This document shows, piece by piece, positions 11,051 through 22,835 of a stretch of 64,000 nucleotides of DNA. The notes under the pieces are model-generated. The model saw only the letters and a list, made by a program, of their open reading frames with translations. It ran no database searches and was not told the DNA's origin. How positions within the stretch are numbered: the first letter of the stretch is position 1; each line of letters starts with the position of its first letter. Both the position numbers and the translations under genes were made by a program. Source of the stretch: Rhizomys pruinosus (lineage: Eukaryota; Chordata; Mammalia; Rodentia; Spalacidae); NCBI GenBank assembly GCA_009823505.1, contig VZQC01012293.1:443100-507099 (forward strand), written 5' to 3'.

Positions 11051-12177
11051 TTGTTTTTAATTAAAATTTACAAAGAAAACATTTAGACTTTGGTCACCCT
11101 GATGCTTTGCAAATATATTAAACACCGCATAGGCAGCATACCAATGAACACAGATTCCTGTGATGACTTCCATTTACTAGGAACCTATTTTTCACATGGG
11201 AAGATCAATCAAAGAGCAACTGGGTGTCCAAGTTTTGTGTAGTGTATAACTTGCTCCATATGCATGGTTGTTTGATCTTTATAAAACAAAAGAATATATG
11301 CTACATGAACTATTAAAAATTAACAGTCTTAAGTGCTTTTTTGTTTTTATTAATAAACATTTTTTTTCTTTGCTATTTAACTTAAATAAGAAATCAAAGC
11401 CAAAACCTAACTGCAAGGACAGTATCCTTAAAATCATAATGATTAGGATCTGACCTGGGGGAGTGGGAACACACAGGCTACTTTCAGCAACTTCTATCCA
11501 GGCAGAGCAGAAACAAAGTTGTATGAAGTATAATGTATTATCTTGGATTTGTGACTTGTACTTCTGGTTCACAAAAACCTAAATCTTCTATAACTACTTT
11601 CTGTCAGTACTAAGCTCCTGACATTATGCTGTCTCAGAGGAAACTCAAACATCCTACCATCTTATTCAATTTTTAGGCTAGAACAGCATTTATCAAAATC
11701 AGTTTCTCTAGCTGGTGGAATTTCCTAAACTAAATGTTTGCTGGGACAATTTAAGATTCTGATGCACATAATGAAACACACCTGTGACCTCAAGTCCATG
11801 GAATTCCATTTTTACAGTTTGTTTTTGAGTCATGCTTCACACCTTCTCAAGTTATGTATCTGTTTTCAGCAGGAGGTCAAAGTTTCTTTAAGCCATACTT
11901 AAATAAATGCATATTGAAAAATTATGAGTTTTCACGCATTTCTGTCTCAGAGTGCCACAATATTCTGAGTACCAAGTGTACTCATATATGTCAATGAACT
12001 GATATGCAAAGTGGTTCGGTGCCTTGATTTCAAAGAGCAATGCTGAAATAAGAGCAGGAAAAAGATCAAAAGTAACATGGCTTCCAATGTCAGCACACCA
12101 AGACGATATTAAGGGCAATGGTGTTCCTCATCAGGAACCTGAGGGCTGACAGATATATTTCAAGATCACATAGGCCA
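11051..12177. other. No recognised feature
   Basis: AT-rich unique sequence with T runs near 11338 and 11359; no gene or repeat recognised. Confidence 0.4.
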
Positions 12178-12246
12178 ATCTTCTTCATTTTACACATAAG
12201 GAAACAAAGTCCAGAAGTAGGGAGATAATTGGCCTAAATTAGTTCT
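12178..12246 (-). mobile_element. MIR SINE fragment
   Basis: TTCATTTTACACATAAGGAA followed by ACAAAGTCCAGAAG is the reversed central MIR motif, as at 60.9 kb. Confidence 0.6.
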
Positions 12247-12476
12247 TTTGCCTCTGGAACTTTACCTTAATAAATGGAGTTTGCTTAGTCTTTAACAAAG
12301 ACTCTCAGTTCATCTTCCAGGTTGAGGGTAAAAAGCTGAGTGTACTGTGAGGCAGGAATCTGTAGTGAGGACGGGAAAGACTATGATACCTTGATTTCCA
12401 GCTTTCATGTTAATGTTCTTATTCAAACTTCCTAATAGCTCCATGGCTACTTCCTTAGCTCATAATAATCTTAGCT

Positions 12477-12721
12477 CAAAATATCACTTTTTCTCTTTTT
12501 TACATTTTATTTATTTTGTATGTGTATGAATGTACTGTCTGCATGTAGGTTTGTGCACCCATGTCATGCAATGCCTTGGAGGTCAGAAGAGGGTGTCGGA
12601 TTCCCCTGGAGTTAAAGACGGTTCTCAGCCACCATGTGGGTGCTGGGGATCGAACCCGGGTCCTCTGCACGAGCAGTTGGCGCTCTTAACCGCTAGGCGA
12701 TCTCTCCAGCCCAAAATATCA
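12477..12721 (-). mobile_element. B2 SINE with target-site duplication
   Basis: The body (12487-12711) in reverse carries the tRNA-like head (GGGCTGGAGAGATCGCC at its right end) and a polymerase III B-box-like GGGTTCGATCC. Ten-base direct repeats CAAAATATCA flank it at 12477-12486 and 12712-12721. It lacks the internal 17-bp repeat seen in other copies. Confidence 0.93.
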
Positions 12722-12861
12722 ATTTTTCAATGATGACTAATTGTGCTTTTTATAATCAAATGCCTACCTCATTATTTAGCACTCCTCTTCTGTTTCTACT
12801 TAAACCTTGAAATGCAGCTAATTACTATTTGATATGCATATATTCCTGTAAAAATTTTGTT
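12722..12861. other. Short unique spacer
   Basis: AT-rich unique sequence with nothing recognised. Confidence 0.4.
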
Positions 12862-13330
12862 GGCTCAGGGACCATTGTGGAAAGGGGGGTAGAAAGATTG
12901 TAAGAGCCAGAGTTGGTGCATGATCATGAGGAAAGAGAGTTTTCCAGAACTCTGTGAACTTGGTTCTATGAAACTAGAGCAGTAATGACAACATGCACAA
13001 GACCCATGCAAACTCAATAAGACAAAAACCCAGCATAAAACTGGGAAAATGGGCAAGAGGCTCCAACCTTAGGCAAGGAATTATTGGCAACTGATTATTG
13101 TGGGATGTGGGAGAGATAATCTTCTTTGAGGGAGTGTCTAGACTCCCAAGGGGTGAACTCTGACCAAGGGACATCTGGCTACACAAACGCAACTCAATAG
13201 GTCTTAACATATATGAATGACAGAATGCATGAAATCCAGTGGTTAGGGGAGAGGAGTCCTAAATATGACTAAAATGTATTGCATGAAATGCACAAGAATT
13301 CAACAAAAATATACATTGAGAAAAAAATTT
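12862..13330 (+). mobile_element. L1 3' UTR, rodent Lx type
   Basis: Blocks in order: GAAAGATTGTAAGAGCCAGA, ACATGCACAAGACCCATGCA, GGCAACTGATTATTGTGGGA, ACTCAATAGGTCTTAACATA and a terminal GTATTGCATGAAATGCACAA. The same order recurs at 42445-43010, and the terminal part at 41555. This is what I remember of the rodent L1 3' UTR; a 5'-truncated insertion. Confidence 0.7.
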
Positions 13331-13334
13331 TGGT

Positions 13335-13540
13335 TGATTTATTAATTTTATTTCTATGTATGAGTGTTTTGCCTGCATAGATGTAAGGGTACATGTGTTA
13401 TGAAATGCTTGAGGAGACCAGAAGAGGGTGTTGGATCCCCTGGAACTGGATTTATGTATGGTTGTTAGCCACCATATGGAACCCAGGTCTTTTGCAAGGT
13501 CAGCCAGGGCTCTTAACCACTGAGCCATCTCTCCAGCCCT
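13335..13540 (-). mobile_element. B2 SINE, diverged
   Basis: Reversed B2 with head GGGCTGGAGAGATGGCTCAG at its right end. It abuts the A-rich end of the preceding L1, as SINEs often insert into A-rich tails. It has deletions around the B box region. Confidence 0.88.
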
Positions 13541-14171
13541 ATACAATATATTTCACTTACTAATTTCATTTGTCATCTGTTATATAAATTCTAAAAAACT
13601 GGAGACCCTTCCTTCCCTTCTCTTCCCTTTCTTCCTCTCTGTGTTGGTTACTGAGTGTTTCTTGTTCTACAGTGTCTCCTACATATTCTAAGTGCCCAAT
13701 TAAACTGTGTTAAACAAATCAAAAACTCAGGAAGGAGATGGGAAGGTAAGGTCCAGGAATGATAGGAAACTTAGCTAGTTACAGTCAATGGTCTGAGTCG
13801 AGAGGTTAGGTGCCCTGGTGTGTGCACCCATAAAGCCTTTGTTCTCCCTTCTGCACCCCTTCTTTTCCTCCCTGTATTCCTTGGGCTGAGGCTAATTTGA
13901 GTACATTCTGTTGGGAGTCTGGAGATCCTGTCAGCCACCTTCAAGCTCAGGCTCTTAAGGGCTCACTCTATTGAAAGAGAAAGTGCAGAGTGTAGAGGTG
14001 GGGAGTAGGGGTGGGACAGGAAAGAAGTTTTCTAGAACATCACAACTCAGCCAGCCCACTGTTTCCAAGCATCTGGGTATCTCTAGAAAGACTTTGATTC
14101 CCCAAATTCTGGAGAACTAGCTGTCTGTTTTCTCTCCTTTATAATTTGAATTTACTCTGCAGGAAGACCTT
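13541..14171. other. No recognised feature
   Basis: Unique sequence with a pyrimidine patch at 13606-13640; nothing recognised. Confidence 0.4.
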
Positions 14172-15950
14172 CCCACTTACAATAGCTTAAAAAAATAAAT
14201 AAAATACCTGGGAACAAACCTAACCAAAGACACCAAAGATCTCTACAACAAAAATTTTAAACCCCTGAAGAAGGAGATTGAAAATGACATCAAAAGATGG
14301 AAAGACCTCCCATGCTCATGGATTGGAAAAATTAATATAGTAAAAATGTCCAATTTACCCAAATTGATATACAGATTCAATGCAATCCCAAGAGAAATCC
14401 CCATGAGTTTCTTCACAGACTTAGAAAAGAAATCCTTAAATTCATATGGAATAACAAAAGACCCCGAATTGCTAAAGCAACCCTGAGTGAAAAGTGCAAT
14501 CACAGAGGAGATTTCTTTACCAGACTTCAAGCTATATTACAGGGCTATAGTCATAAAGACAGCCTGGTACTATCACAAAAACAGATCCATTGACCAACAG
14601 AACAAAATTGAAGATCCAAACTTGAGCTTATACAATTTCAGCCACCTCATATTTGACATAGGGGCAAGAAAATGCTCAATGGAAGAAGGATAGCATTTTC
14701 AGCAAATGGTGCTGGCAAAACTGGATCACCATTTGTAGAAGAACAAAATTAAACCCCTACCTCTCATCCTGTACAAAAACAACTCTAAGTGGATCAAAGA
14801 TCTCAACGTAAAACCTGAAACTCTGAAGGTGATAGAAGAAAAAGTTGGCAATGACCTACAAGACATAGGTATAGGAAAAGACTTTCCAAATCAGACAGCA
14901 GCTGCACAGGAAATAAGGTCAACAATTAATAAAAGGGACCTCATCAAACTCAAAAGCTTCTGTACAGCTAAAGAAACAAGGAGGTGAAGAGAAAACCCAC
15001 AGAGTGGGAAGAAATCTTCACCAGTGACACATCAGATAGAGCATTAACATCCAGAATATATAAACTACTCAAAAAACAAAGAAGAAAACAAATGACTCAC
15101 TCAAAAGATGGAGTAAAGAGATGAAGAGACTTCACCAGTAAGGAAGTAAAGATGGCTGAGAAACATCTTAAAAAGTGCTCAACATTGCTAATAGTTAAGG
15201 AAATGCAAATTAAAACCACTCTCAGATATCATCTCGCTCCAATAAGACTGGCTAAGATCAAGAAAACAAAATACACCAGATGCTGGAGAGGTTGTGGGGA
15301 AAGGGGAACACTCATCCACTGCTGGTGGGAATGTAAACTCATACAACCGCTGTGGAAAGCAGTGTGGAGAATGCTTAAAAGACTCAAAATGAACCTACCA
15401 CCTGACCCAGCCATACCAGTTCTGGGTATATACCCACCAGACTCATCATACTACAAAGATACATGCACATCCATTTATTGCAGCTCTCTTCACTATTGTG
15501 AAGAGCTGGAACCAACCCAAATGCCCCTCAACTGATGAGTGGATGACAAAAATGTGGCACATCTACACAATGGAGTACTATTCAGCAGTAAAGAAAGATG
15601 ACATCATGAACTTTGCAGGTAAATGGATGGAACTCGAAGCCATTATGCTAAGTGAAGTAACACAGTCCCCCCAAAACAAACAGGGAATGGTTTCCCTCAT
15701 TTGTGTATGCTAACACCAAATCCCCCAATTGAAAGAAAAGCTGAGCAATGTTATTGTTATATTTCTTTCTATCTGAAAGCAGCTGTGATGTTATAATGTG
15801 AATATTTTAATGATCCCTAGAATTAACTTACCACCTACTTTCAGGCATGGTAATTAATGTACATGGGCGGAAGGTATATATTCATATTTTAGAGTAATAT
15901 ATAATTAAAAGAAAAAGTCTGAACCCTTGAACACAATAAAAAAAAAAGAA
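14172..15950 (+). mobile_element. L1 fragment: ORF2 C-terminus and 3' UTR
   Basis: From TTACAATAGCTTAAAAAAAT onward it encodes the reverse-transcriptase thumb and C-terminal region of L1 ORF2. At 15283-15336 a cysteine-rich motif reads C-x3-C-x7-H-x4-C, the usual ORF2 C-terminal arrangement. Frames are broken by several shifts, for example near 14690 and 15120. The 3' UTR ends at AATAAA plus an A run near 15937-15947. The part from 14418 belongs to the duplicated segment. Confidence 0.9.
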
Positions 15951-16374
15951 GGGATGTGTGGATGAAACTGATCAATGAATACCAAGTTGGTTACATACAG
16001 CATGATGCTTTGGTGTATGATTTTACAGTAGGATCAATACAGATGTGATATTGCATGCATTTCAAAAGCCTCAAAGAAAGAACTGTGTAATTTTGTTCAG
16101 AATTGTGGAATTTTTAACCACAAAGAAATTATACATGTTTAATGACCTAGATATGTTCAGCAGTTTTAAGTTTTAAACAATGTATATAAGCATGAAACAT
16201 CATCTGACCCTATATATATGACATATACAACTTTATATTTGTATATGTCAGCCAAAATAAGTAAAAAAGGAAATAAATGAAGTAGTAAAAAAAGGGTGAT
16301 TCTGACCTAGTGCTTAGTTCCATATGAGGAAAACAATAAAATATATCAAGATAACATCTGGTTAGTTACATAAG
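15951..16374. other. Unique sequence with a 12-bp inverted repeat
   Basis: TGACATATACAA at 16219-16230 and its reverse complement at 16239-16250 flank an 8-base loop. The same structure is kept in the duplicate at about 23107-23138. No gene recognised. Confidence 0.5.
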
Positions 16375-16570
16375 CAAATGTCCAGATTAATTTTTAATGT
16401 GGCAGAATATACATAACATAAAAATATCATCTTGCCCATTTTTAACTGTACAATCCAATGATATATGTGCTGTCTCATTGTTATGTAACTCCAGCCGTCA
16501 TCCACGTCCACAGACGCCCTCCCAGCTGGAACTCTGTACCCATTTAAACACTCACATTCCATTTCCCTCT
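16375..16570. mobile_element. Ancient interspersed repeat, probably L1M-type
   Basis: The order CATTTTTAACTGTACAATCC, TTGTTATGTAACTCCAGCCG, GGAACTCTGTACCCATT and CATTCCATTTCCCTCTC is one I recall from an old mammalian LINE-associated repeat. Family name is from memory; the duplicate copy lies at about 23275-23470. Confidence 0.45.
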
Positions 16571-17937
16571 CTTTCAGCTCATGATCCAGTTTAAATTTTA
16601 TTTTTATAGTAAGGGTTAAAGGAACACATAGTTATGGGAACATTTGTAAAGCATCTACTCCAAGTTTTCTCTTGCTTTATTTCTTTCCTTTTAAAACATA
16701 ATTTTTCATAGTAGAAAATTATATAGACTCAATAGATTTCCATTCTTATTTTATCAGGCTAGTAAGCTGCCTAGATATGTACAATTCTTGCTGGGCCTTT
16801 TCTTCCTACCTAGGCAACTTATTTATCCCCAAGAGTCAGGGAATTCGGGCCTACTCTGTGACCTCTGCTGCCTGCACACACATTCTTCTGGAATTTTTAA
16901 GACCCTAGCTTCCTGTAGATACTTACTTTGGTGTTGCCGTTATAGTTGAGTCTGTAATCCAGTTAGGTCAGCAAGGGACCTGAGGTTCTCCTAAGGGCGT
17001 TTAACCCTGAGGAGATAAGATCAACTGTGGTGAAGAGGTCTTAGCCTGTGCTGCAGGCTCGATGGACTCTGCTTGACTTATGCAGGTAGCCTGGGCCTTC
17101 TGTGTCTTGGGATCCTACTTGTAGAGGAGATTCACGTTCTCCATGGTGATAATAATGTATTTAATGTTTCCTCTCAGATGTCTGGTGAACACTGAAAATT
17201 CACTAGGGTGAAAGGAGACTCTTAATTCTTTTTCTTAGGAACTGTGTTGTTTGGATGAATCCTTTTCTTTAGACTGTTAACATTCTTCTGCTTATTTATG
17301 AGAGAGACCACAAGGTCTTCCATTTCTTTCTTTCCCTGTTCATCAGAAAAAATTCTCCTGACTGTACTGCTGATAACATTTTGTCATGTGCATTGCATCC
17401 AACTTTTCTCTGACCTCACAGCACCATCCTGGATCGGGCTCTGACGAGGACCTTGGAAACGTAGCCCCTGTCTGCCTGCCTCCATGCTTATCATTTCTCT
17501 GACCCATCCCCAAGAATAATAAGAATGCTTTAATGGTAACTCCTCCATCAGCCATGGTTCCGAGCACATTGACACCTGAATTCATACACTGTCAATAGTG
17601 AGATCCTCTACTTCAAACTAATCTATATCTTCCCATTGTTAAGGATAAAAAAAATAAGAATTTCCATTCTTGCTTTGCAAGATTCCAAACCAGCTGACTT
17701 CTCCGTCCAGTCTCCTCTGTCCAAGCTTTCCTGTGACTGCTCAGAGAGTGTCCACTCCTTTTCATTTCCTCCTATGTGTTCACAGTTCTTTGCAGCTTCT
17801 CTTCCATCTCTTTTGTCTCTCAATTCTTTGCCTGGCTAGGTGACTTCCATGTATCACGGAGTAACTCCCTGTCCTCTGTTCTACTCTGGGGCTGGGAATC
17901 CTCAGTCTCAGAACCCAGCAGTGTTCATCTCACTTTC
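16571..17937. other. No gene seen
   Basis: Unique sequence within the duplicated segment. ORFs under about 90 codons occur on both strands and are conserved between the copies only because the DNA is nearly identical. Confidence 0.45.
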
Positions 17938-18030
17938 TACTGGGTTGTAAATTCCCTGAGGGTAGAGACCATGTCTCATCCTTGTTTTTGCCAGCAGGTA
18001 GCAGAATGCCTGGACCCCTCCAATCTTCAG
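17938..18030 (+). mobile_element. L2 3' end relic
   Basis: GTAAATTCCCTGAGGGTAGA, CCATGTCTCATCCTTG and AGCAGAATGCCTGGACCCC follow the order of the mammalian L2 3' end as I remember it. Confidence 0.5.
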
Positions 18031-18059
18031 TAGCTGTGCTAGAGAGAGTCACACAGACG

Positions 18060-18245
18060 ATAAAAACAGAACAGAGAGATTTTTTTTTTTTTTGTATTTT
18101 TGACACAGGGTCTTCCTTTAGTCCCAGCTGGCCTGGAACTCTCTATGTTGACCAGGCTGGCCTTGAACTTACAGAGAGCTGCCTGCCTCTGCCTAGTATT
18201 AAAGGCGTGTGCCACCATGCCAGACCTATAAAAACAGAACAGAGA
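18060..18245 (-). mobile_element. B1 SINE with 18-bp target-site duplication
   Basis: ATAAAAACAGAACAGAGA occurs at 18060-18077 and 18228-18245. The reversed B1 lies between, with a T run at 18081. The same insertion is present in the duplicate at about 24952-25140, so it predates the duplication. Confidence 0.95.
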
Positions 18246-18329
18246 TTTTTGAGTCCATGAGGTTGTTGGAGGTTTAAGGCCTGTGGAAACCCATTTGCTA
18301 TAATAATGAATCAGTGTCCTGATCAAGTG

Positions 18330-18545
18330 TTTTTGTTTTATTTATTGATTTTGTTTGTTTCTTTGTTTGAGATAGGGTCAAATATAACTCAGCCTGACCT
18401 TAAACTTAATGTGTAGCCTAGAATGACCTCGAACTCCTGATCCTCCTGTACTACCAAGCCCAGTTTATGGGGCACTTGGGATTTAACCTAGGGTATTGTG
18501 CAAGCCAGACAAGAACTTTACAACTGAGCTATGTCCCTAATCTCT
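18330..18545 (-). mobile_element. B4 (ID-B1) SINE
   Basis: Reversed, the right end gives the ID-like head (GACATAGCTCAGTTGTAAAG, then TGTCTGGCTTGCAC) followed by a diverged B1-like tail. This is the known B4 layout of rodents. Its duplicate lies at about 25220-25440. Confidence 0.8.
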
Positions 18546-19359
18546 CCAGGACAAATGTTGGAGAACAATTCTCTTACACAGTTCATCATTTCCAACAGTT
18601 TAAATCTTCCATCATTCCCTTTCCTTGAACAAACATTGATCTCCTTTTTTCCAGATGTGTGCTTGGCTCAGGAATATCTCATGCCACAATTAGGTTAGAT
18701 CTGACAATAGTCACATCTTCATACTCCCACTGGTGATGCTGTTAGTGTGACCAGGTGTCACTCACCCTTGGGAGGCTCCTGGAGTCTACCCTACCTGGGT
18801 GAGCAGGCTGCCATCCCTCTGCTTTGTCACATTCCTCCTTTCTGCAACGGTATCACACATGGACTGTAGAGTCACACCACACTGGGACATTAAGGATGAC
18901 AATGGTGAAATGACCATTTTGCTGACCCACTTATCTATTCCCTTAGTGACAAAGCACTCATGCATCAGGGAAAGGTTTTTCTATTTTAGTGCGTGCCCAA
19001 ACACAGGCACCCAGGTGATTTATCCTGACACAAATGTATTATTAGGTTTGGAATATTTATATCCAGCAACTGGGAGTGCTCGACTACTCAGATCCCAGAG
19101 TCTAGGCTATCCACACTTCCAAAGTTCCATTTCTCAGCCATTGCCGCATGCTGGTTCTAGATGCCTTTGTTAATGGCCGTGCACAAACCAGATCCTCTCC
19201 AGTGACTGATGGAAAGAAACAAAGGCTGGGAGCAATACACCAAGAAAACACTTGGAGAGAGAACTCAGAGACCATCGAGCTTCTCAGTTCTCACCACAGC
19301 CCTGCCTTACTTTAAGTTTTCTTCTTTTCCCGTACCTCCTGTGCTTCCACTCAACAGAG
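18546..19359. other. No recognised feature
   Basis: Unique sequence crossing the right edge of duplication copy 1 at 18822/18823. A 124-codon + frame (18799-19173) resembles nothing known. Confidence 0.45.
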
Positions 19360-19735
19360 TCCCTGTGGTGGTTGGAGTGAGAAGTAGTGTCCCCTATGGG
19401 CTCCAAGTATTTGAACACTTGGCCAGTGGTGGCACTGTTGGGAGAGTCATGGAACCTTCAGGAGGTGTGGCTTTCATGGAGGAAGCCCATCCCTGGGGGT
19501 GGGCTTTGAAGGTTTATACTCTGTCTGCATTTCCATTTTGTTTCTCTCTGCTTCCTGTGTCTGCCTGAGGATGTGAGCTCTCAGCGTTCTGCTCTGGCTG
19601 CCTCCTGCCAGGCCTCTCCACCATGATGGACTCTTATTGCTCTGGAACTGTAAACTGAATAAACACTTTCTTCTATAAGTTCCCTTGGTCATGGAGTTTT
19701 ATCACAGCAATAAAACAGTAACCAATATAGACCCC
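19360..19735 (+). mobile_element. MaLR-like LTR, well preserved
   Basis: Ordered blocks: GGCTCCAAGTATTTGAACAC, GGAACCTTCAGGAGGTGTGG, CTCTCCACCATGATGGACTC, a poly(A) signal in ACTGAATAAACACTTTC and the 3' end GGAGTTTTATCACAGCAATA. It is the clearest 3' half of this family in the window. Confidence 0.75.
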
Positions 19736-20049
19736 ATTATAACTAGCCCCCACAAGAAAGTTACATTTGTTAAAGGTGATGAACCTGCACTGATCCTCAT
19801 TGTTAGTACATAGTGGGTACCAGGGCTTGTCTTGGGTGTTGTACAGTTAGATAAACTTATGATGTCATATATCCAACTCTGTAGAATTATGCCAAGTAGT
19901 TTATTCCCATAAAACCCTCCATTGCAGATTGGAGTTCTCCCAAGACCACCTGAAGCACAAGTACTGGGGCATGGGCTAAAGAGCACTCCCCTGCCAACTG
20001 GAATTACCACAGGAAGGAGTATCCAAGTGGATTCTTTGGAGAACCTTCA
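19736..20049. other. Possible ancient repeat, unresolved
   Basis: ACAGTTAGATAAACTTATGA and GTAGAATTATGCCAAGTAGT give the impression of an old interspersed repeat, but I cannot place it. Confidence 0.25.
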
Positions 20050-21326
20050 GAACAGAAAGGGAAGAGTGAGTTGGACTTCCAATAGAAAGCCTAGAGCTTA
20101 GAGAAGTCAACACTCCATAAGCAAGGAGTAACGGAGAAAAACAAATCAATCAAACAAACAAGGAAGGCATCTGAAGGAGGAAAGCAAAGCAAGCCTTCAA
20201 CACAGTGAAGAGTCATTTGGATTCACATTGGAATACAGGCAAGGAGAAGCCCCATGCCAGGGACACAAAAAAGAGACAACATGGGAAAAGTGCAGGATAA
20301 TCCCACACCAAGCTCTACCAACCCTGTAGAAGATTCCCACCATGGGATCCCCCTGGGGATGGCCCAGGACACAGATATTAGAAGTAAACTTGTGCACATA
20401 CTTAAAGAAGTACAAGATTATAAAGAGCAAATCAAAGAATTAAGAAAAGTAAATGAAGAACTCAAGAAGGACCTAGAGAGAAAGAATGACAAACTTGGGA
20501 AGGAAGTGGAAACACTGAAAAGATCCCATGTTGAAAAAGATAAGGAAACCAAGCAGTGAAGCAAAGAGCTACAGGAAGAGATTGAGAAGCTCCAAAAGGA
20601 GGTGGAAATGCTAAAGAAAACAGAAGACAAAATGAAAAAGGAAATCAAAAACTCATTCAATCAAGAGGAAAGGAATGGAAAAAGCCTCAGAAGTAGAATG
20701 GAGGAAGCCAAACAAAGAATATCAGACCTGGAAGATAACACAGAACAACCAAAAACCTCAAGTAAAGATTATGAAAAATTTAAAAATACACAAAAGTGGA
20801 ACAACCAGGAACTCTGGGACACTATGAAAAGATCAAACCTCCACATCATAGAAATAGAGGAAGGAGAAGATTCCCAAGAGAATGGTATTGATCAGATCTT
20901 CAACAGAATAATAGATGAAAATTTCCCCAAACTAAAAAAAAGACAAACCAATACAAATACAAGAAGCACATAGAACTCCAAACAGACAAGATCAGAAAAG
21001 AAACTCTCCATGCCACATCATAGTTAAAATTCTAGACACCCAAAACAAAGACAAAATCCCTAAAGCCATAAGAGAAAAACAACAAGTGACCTATAAGGGC
21101 AAACCTATCAGAATTACAACTGACTTCTCAGTGCAAACTATGAAAGCAAGAAGAATGTGGAGCAAAGCATTCCCAGTGTTAAAGGACAATAGATGCCAAC
21201 CCAGGTTACTATACTCAGCAGAAATGTCGATTATAATTCAAGGAGAGAGAAAAACCTTCCATGACATAAACAATTTGAAAGAATACATGTCCAGAAAACC
21301 AACCCTTCAGAGAATACTTGAACACC
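20050..21326 (+). pseudogene. L1 5' region and dead ORF1
   Basis: About 230 bp of L1 5' leader precede an ORF1 that starts at ATG 20254 or, more likely, 20281. Codons from about 20390 to 20760 form a lysine/glutamate-rich coiled coil (repeating KEV, ELRK and LKKDL-type heptads), as in L1 ORF1p. The C-terminal domain follows, with GERKTFHDINNLKEYM near 21240-21290. The frame is broken by an in-frame TGA at 20557-20559 and a shift at the A8 run 20934-20941. At 21326 the sequence jumps directly into ORF2 C-terminal sequence, with no ORF2 start, endonuclease or RT core. Confidence 0.88.
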
Positions 21327-22835
21327 GACTTAAGAAAAGAAAAATCCTTAAATTCATTGGAATAACGACAAGACCCCGAATTGCTAAAGCAACCCTGAGT
21401 GAAAAGTGCAATCACAGAGGGATGATTTCTTTACCAGACTTCAAGCTATATTACAGGGCTATAGTCATAAAGACAGCCTGGTACTATCACAAAAACAGAT
21501 CCATTGACCAACAGAACAAAATTGAAGATCCAAACTTAGCTTATACAATTTCAGCCACCTCAATATTTGACAAAGGAGGAAATGCTCAATGGAGAAAGAT
21601 AGCATCTTTCACAAATGTGTGCTGGCAAAACGGATCACCATTTGTAGAAGAACAAAATTAAACCCCTACCTCTCATCCTGTACAAAAATCAAACTTGACG
21701 TGGACAAGATCTCAACGTAAAACCTGAAACTTGAAGGTGATAGAAAAAAAAGTTGGCAAATGACCTACAAGGACAAGATAGGTATGGAAAAGGACTTTCC
21801 AAATCAGACAGCAGTGCACAGGAAATAAGGTCACATTAATAAAAGGGACCTCATCAAACTCCAAAAAGCTTTGTACAGCTCTAACAGAAAACGGAGGTGA
21901 CGAGAAAACCCACAGAGTGGGAAGACACTTCACCAGTGACCACATCATATGAGCATTAACATCCAGAATATATAAAACTACTCAAAAAAAACAAAAACAA
22001 CAGACGCACACAATGATCACTTACCATGTAGGGTATAAGATGGCTGAGAAACATCTTAAAAAGTGCTCAACATTGCAATGTTAAGGAAATGCAAAATAAA
22101 AACCACTCTCAGATATCATCTCGCTCCAATAAGACTGGCTAAGATCAAGAAACAAAAATACACCAGATGATGGAGAGGTTGTGGGGAAAGGGGAACACTC
22201 ATCCACTGCTGGTGGGAATGTAAACTCATACAACCGCTGTGGAAAGCAGTGTCGAGAATGCTTAAAAGACTCAAAATGAACCATACCACCTGACCCAGCC
22301 ATACCAGTTCTGGTATATACCCACCAGCCTCATACCTATACAAGATACATGCACATCCATCTTTATTTGCAGCTCTCTTCACTATTGTGAAGCGCGGAAC
22401 CAAACCAAATGCCCCTCAACTGATGAGTGGCTGACAAAAATGTGGCAATCTACACAATGGAGTACTATTCAGCAGTAAAGAAAGATGACATCATGAAACT
22501 TTGCGCGGTAAATGGATGGAACTCGAAGCCATTATGCTAAGTGAAGTAACCCAGTCCCCCCAAAACAAACAGGGATGGTTTCCCTCATTTGGGATGCTAA
22601 CACCAAATTCCCCCAATTGAAAGAAAAGCTGAGCAATGTTATTGTTAATTTCTTTCTATCTGAAAGCAGCTGTGATTTGTTATAATGTGAATTTTTTAAT
22701 GTGCCCTAGAATTAACTACCACCTACTTTTCAGGCATTGTAATTAATGTACATGGGCGGAAGGTATATATTCATATTTTAGAGTAATATATAATTAAAAG
22801 AAAAAGTCTGAACCCTTGACACAATAAAAAAAAAA
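21327..22835 (+). mobile_element. L1 ORF2 C-terminus and 3' UTR, duplicate copy
   Basis: The same L1 3' portion as 14418-15950. Indels fragment every frame, and the cysteine motif region (about 22160-22230) is disrupted. Examples are AATAACGACAAGACC versus AATAACAAAAGACC, and ACTATTGTGAAGCGCGG versus ACTATTGTGAAGAGCTGG. The 3' A run ends at about 22835. Confidence 0.88.

Larger units (their letters stand above)
14418..18822 (+). repeat. Segmental duplication, copy 1
   Basis: This segment recurs in the same order and orientation at 21327-25714. It holds the L1 3' part, about 2 kb of unique sequence, an L2-like end, a B1 and a B4. Homology begins at GACTTAGAAAAGAAATCC and stops after CATCCCTCTGC. 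In the unique part I see only scattered differences, for example C/G at 17215 versus 24078 and T/G at 17407 versus 24295. Confidence 0.95.

Noticed and set aside
15152..15713. 127- and 71-codon frames as protein genes
   Set aside because: They encode the L1 ORF2 C-terminus with its cysteine/histidine motif, in two shifted frames of a dead element.
16219..16250. 12-bp inverted repeat as a microRNA precursor
   Set aside because: The stem is too short and AT-rich, and its recurrence at 23.1 kb is explained by the segmental duplication.
21086..21661. 191-codon frame, the longest in the window, as a gene
   Set aside because: It is L1 ORF1 C-terminal sequence joined to ORF2 C-terminal sequence.
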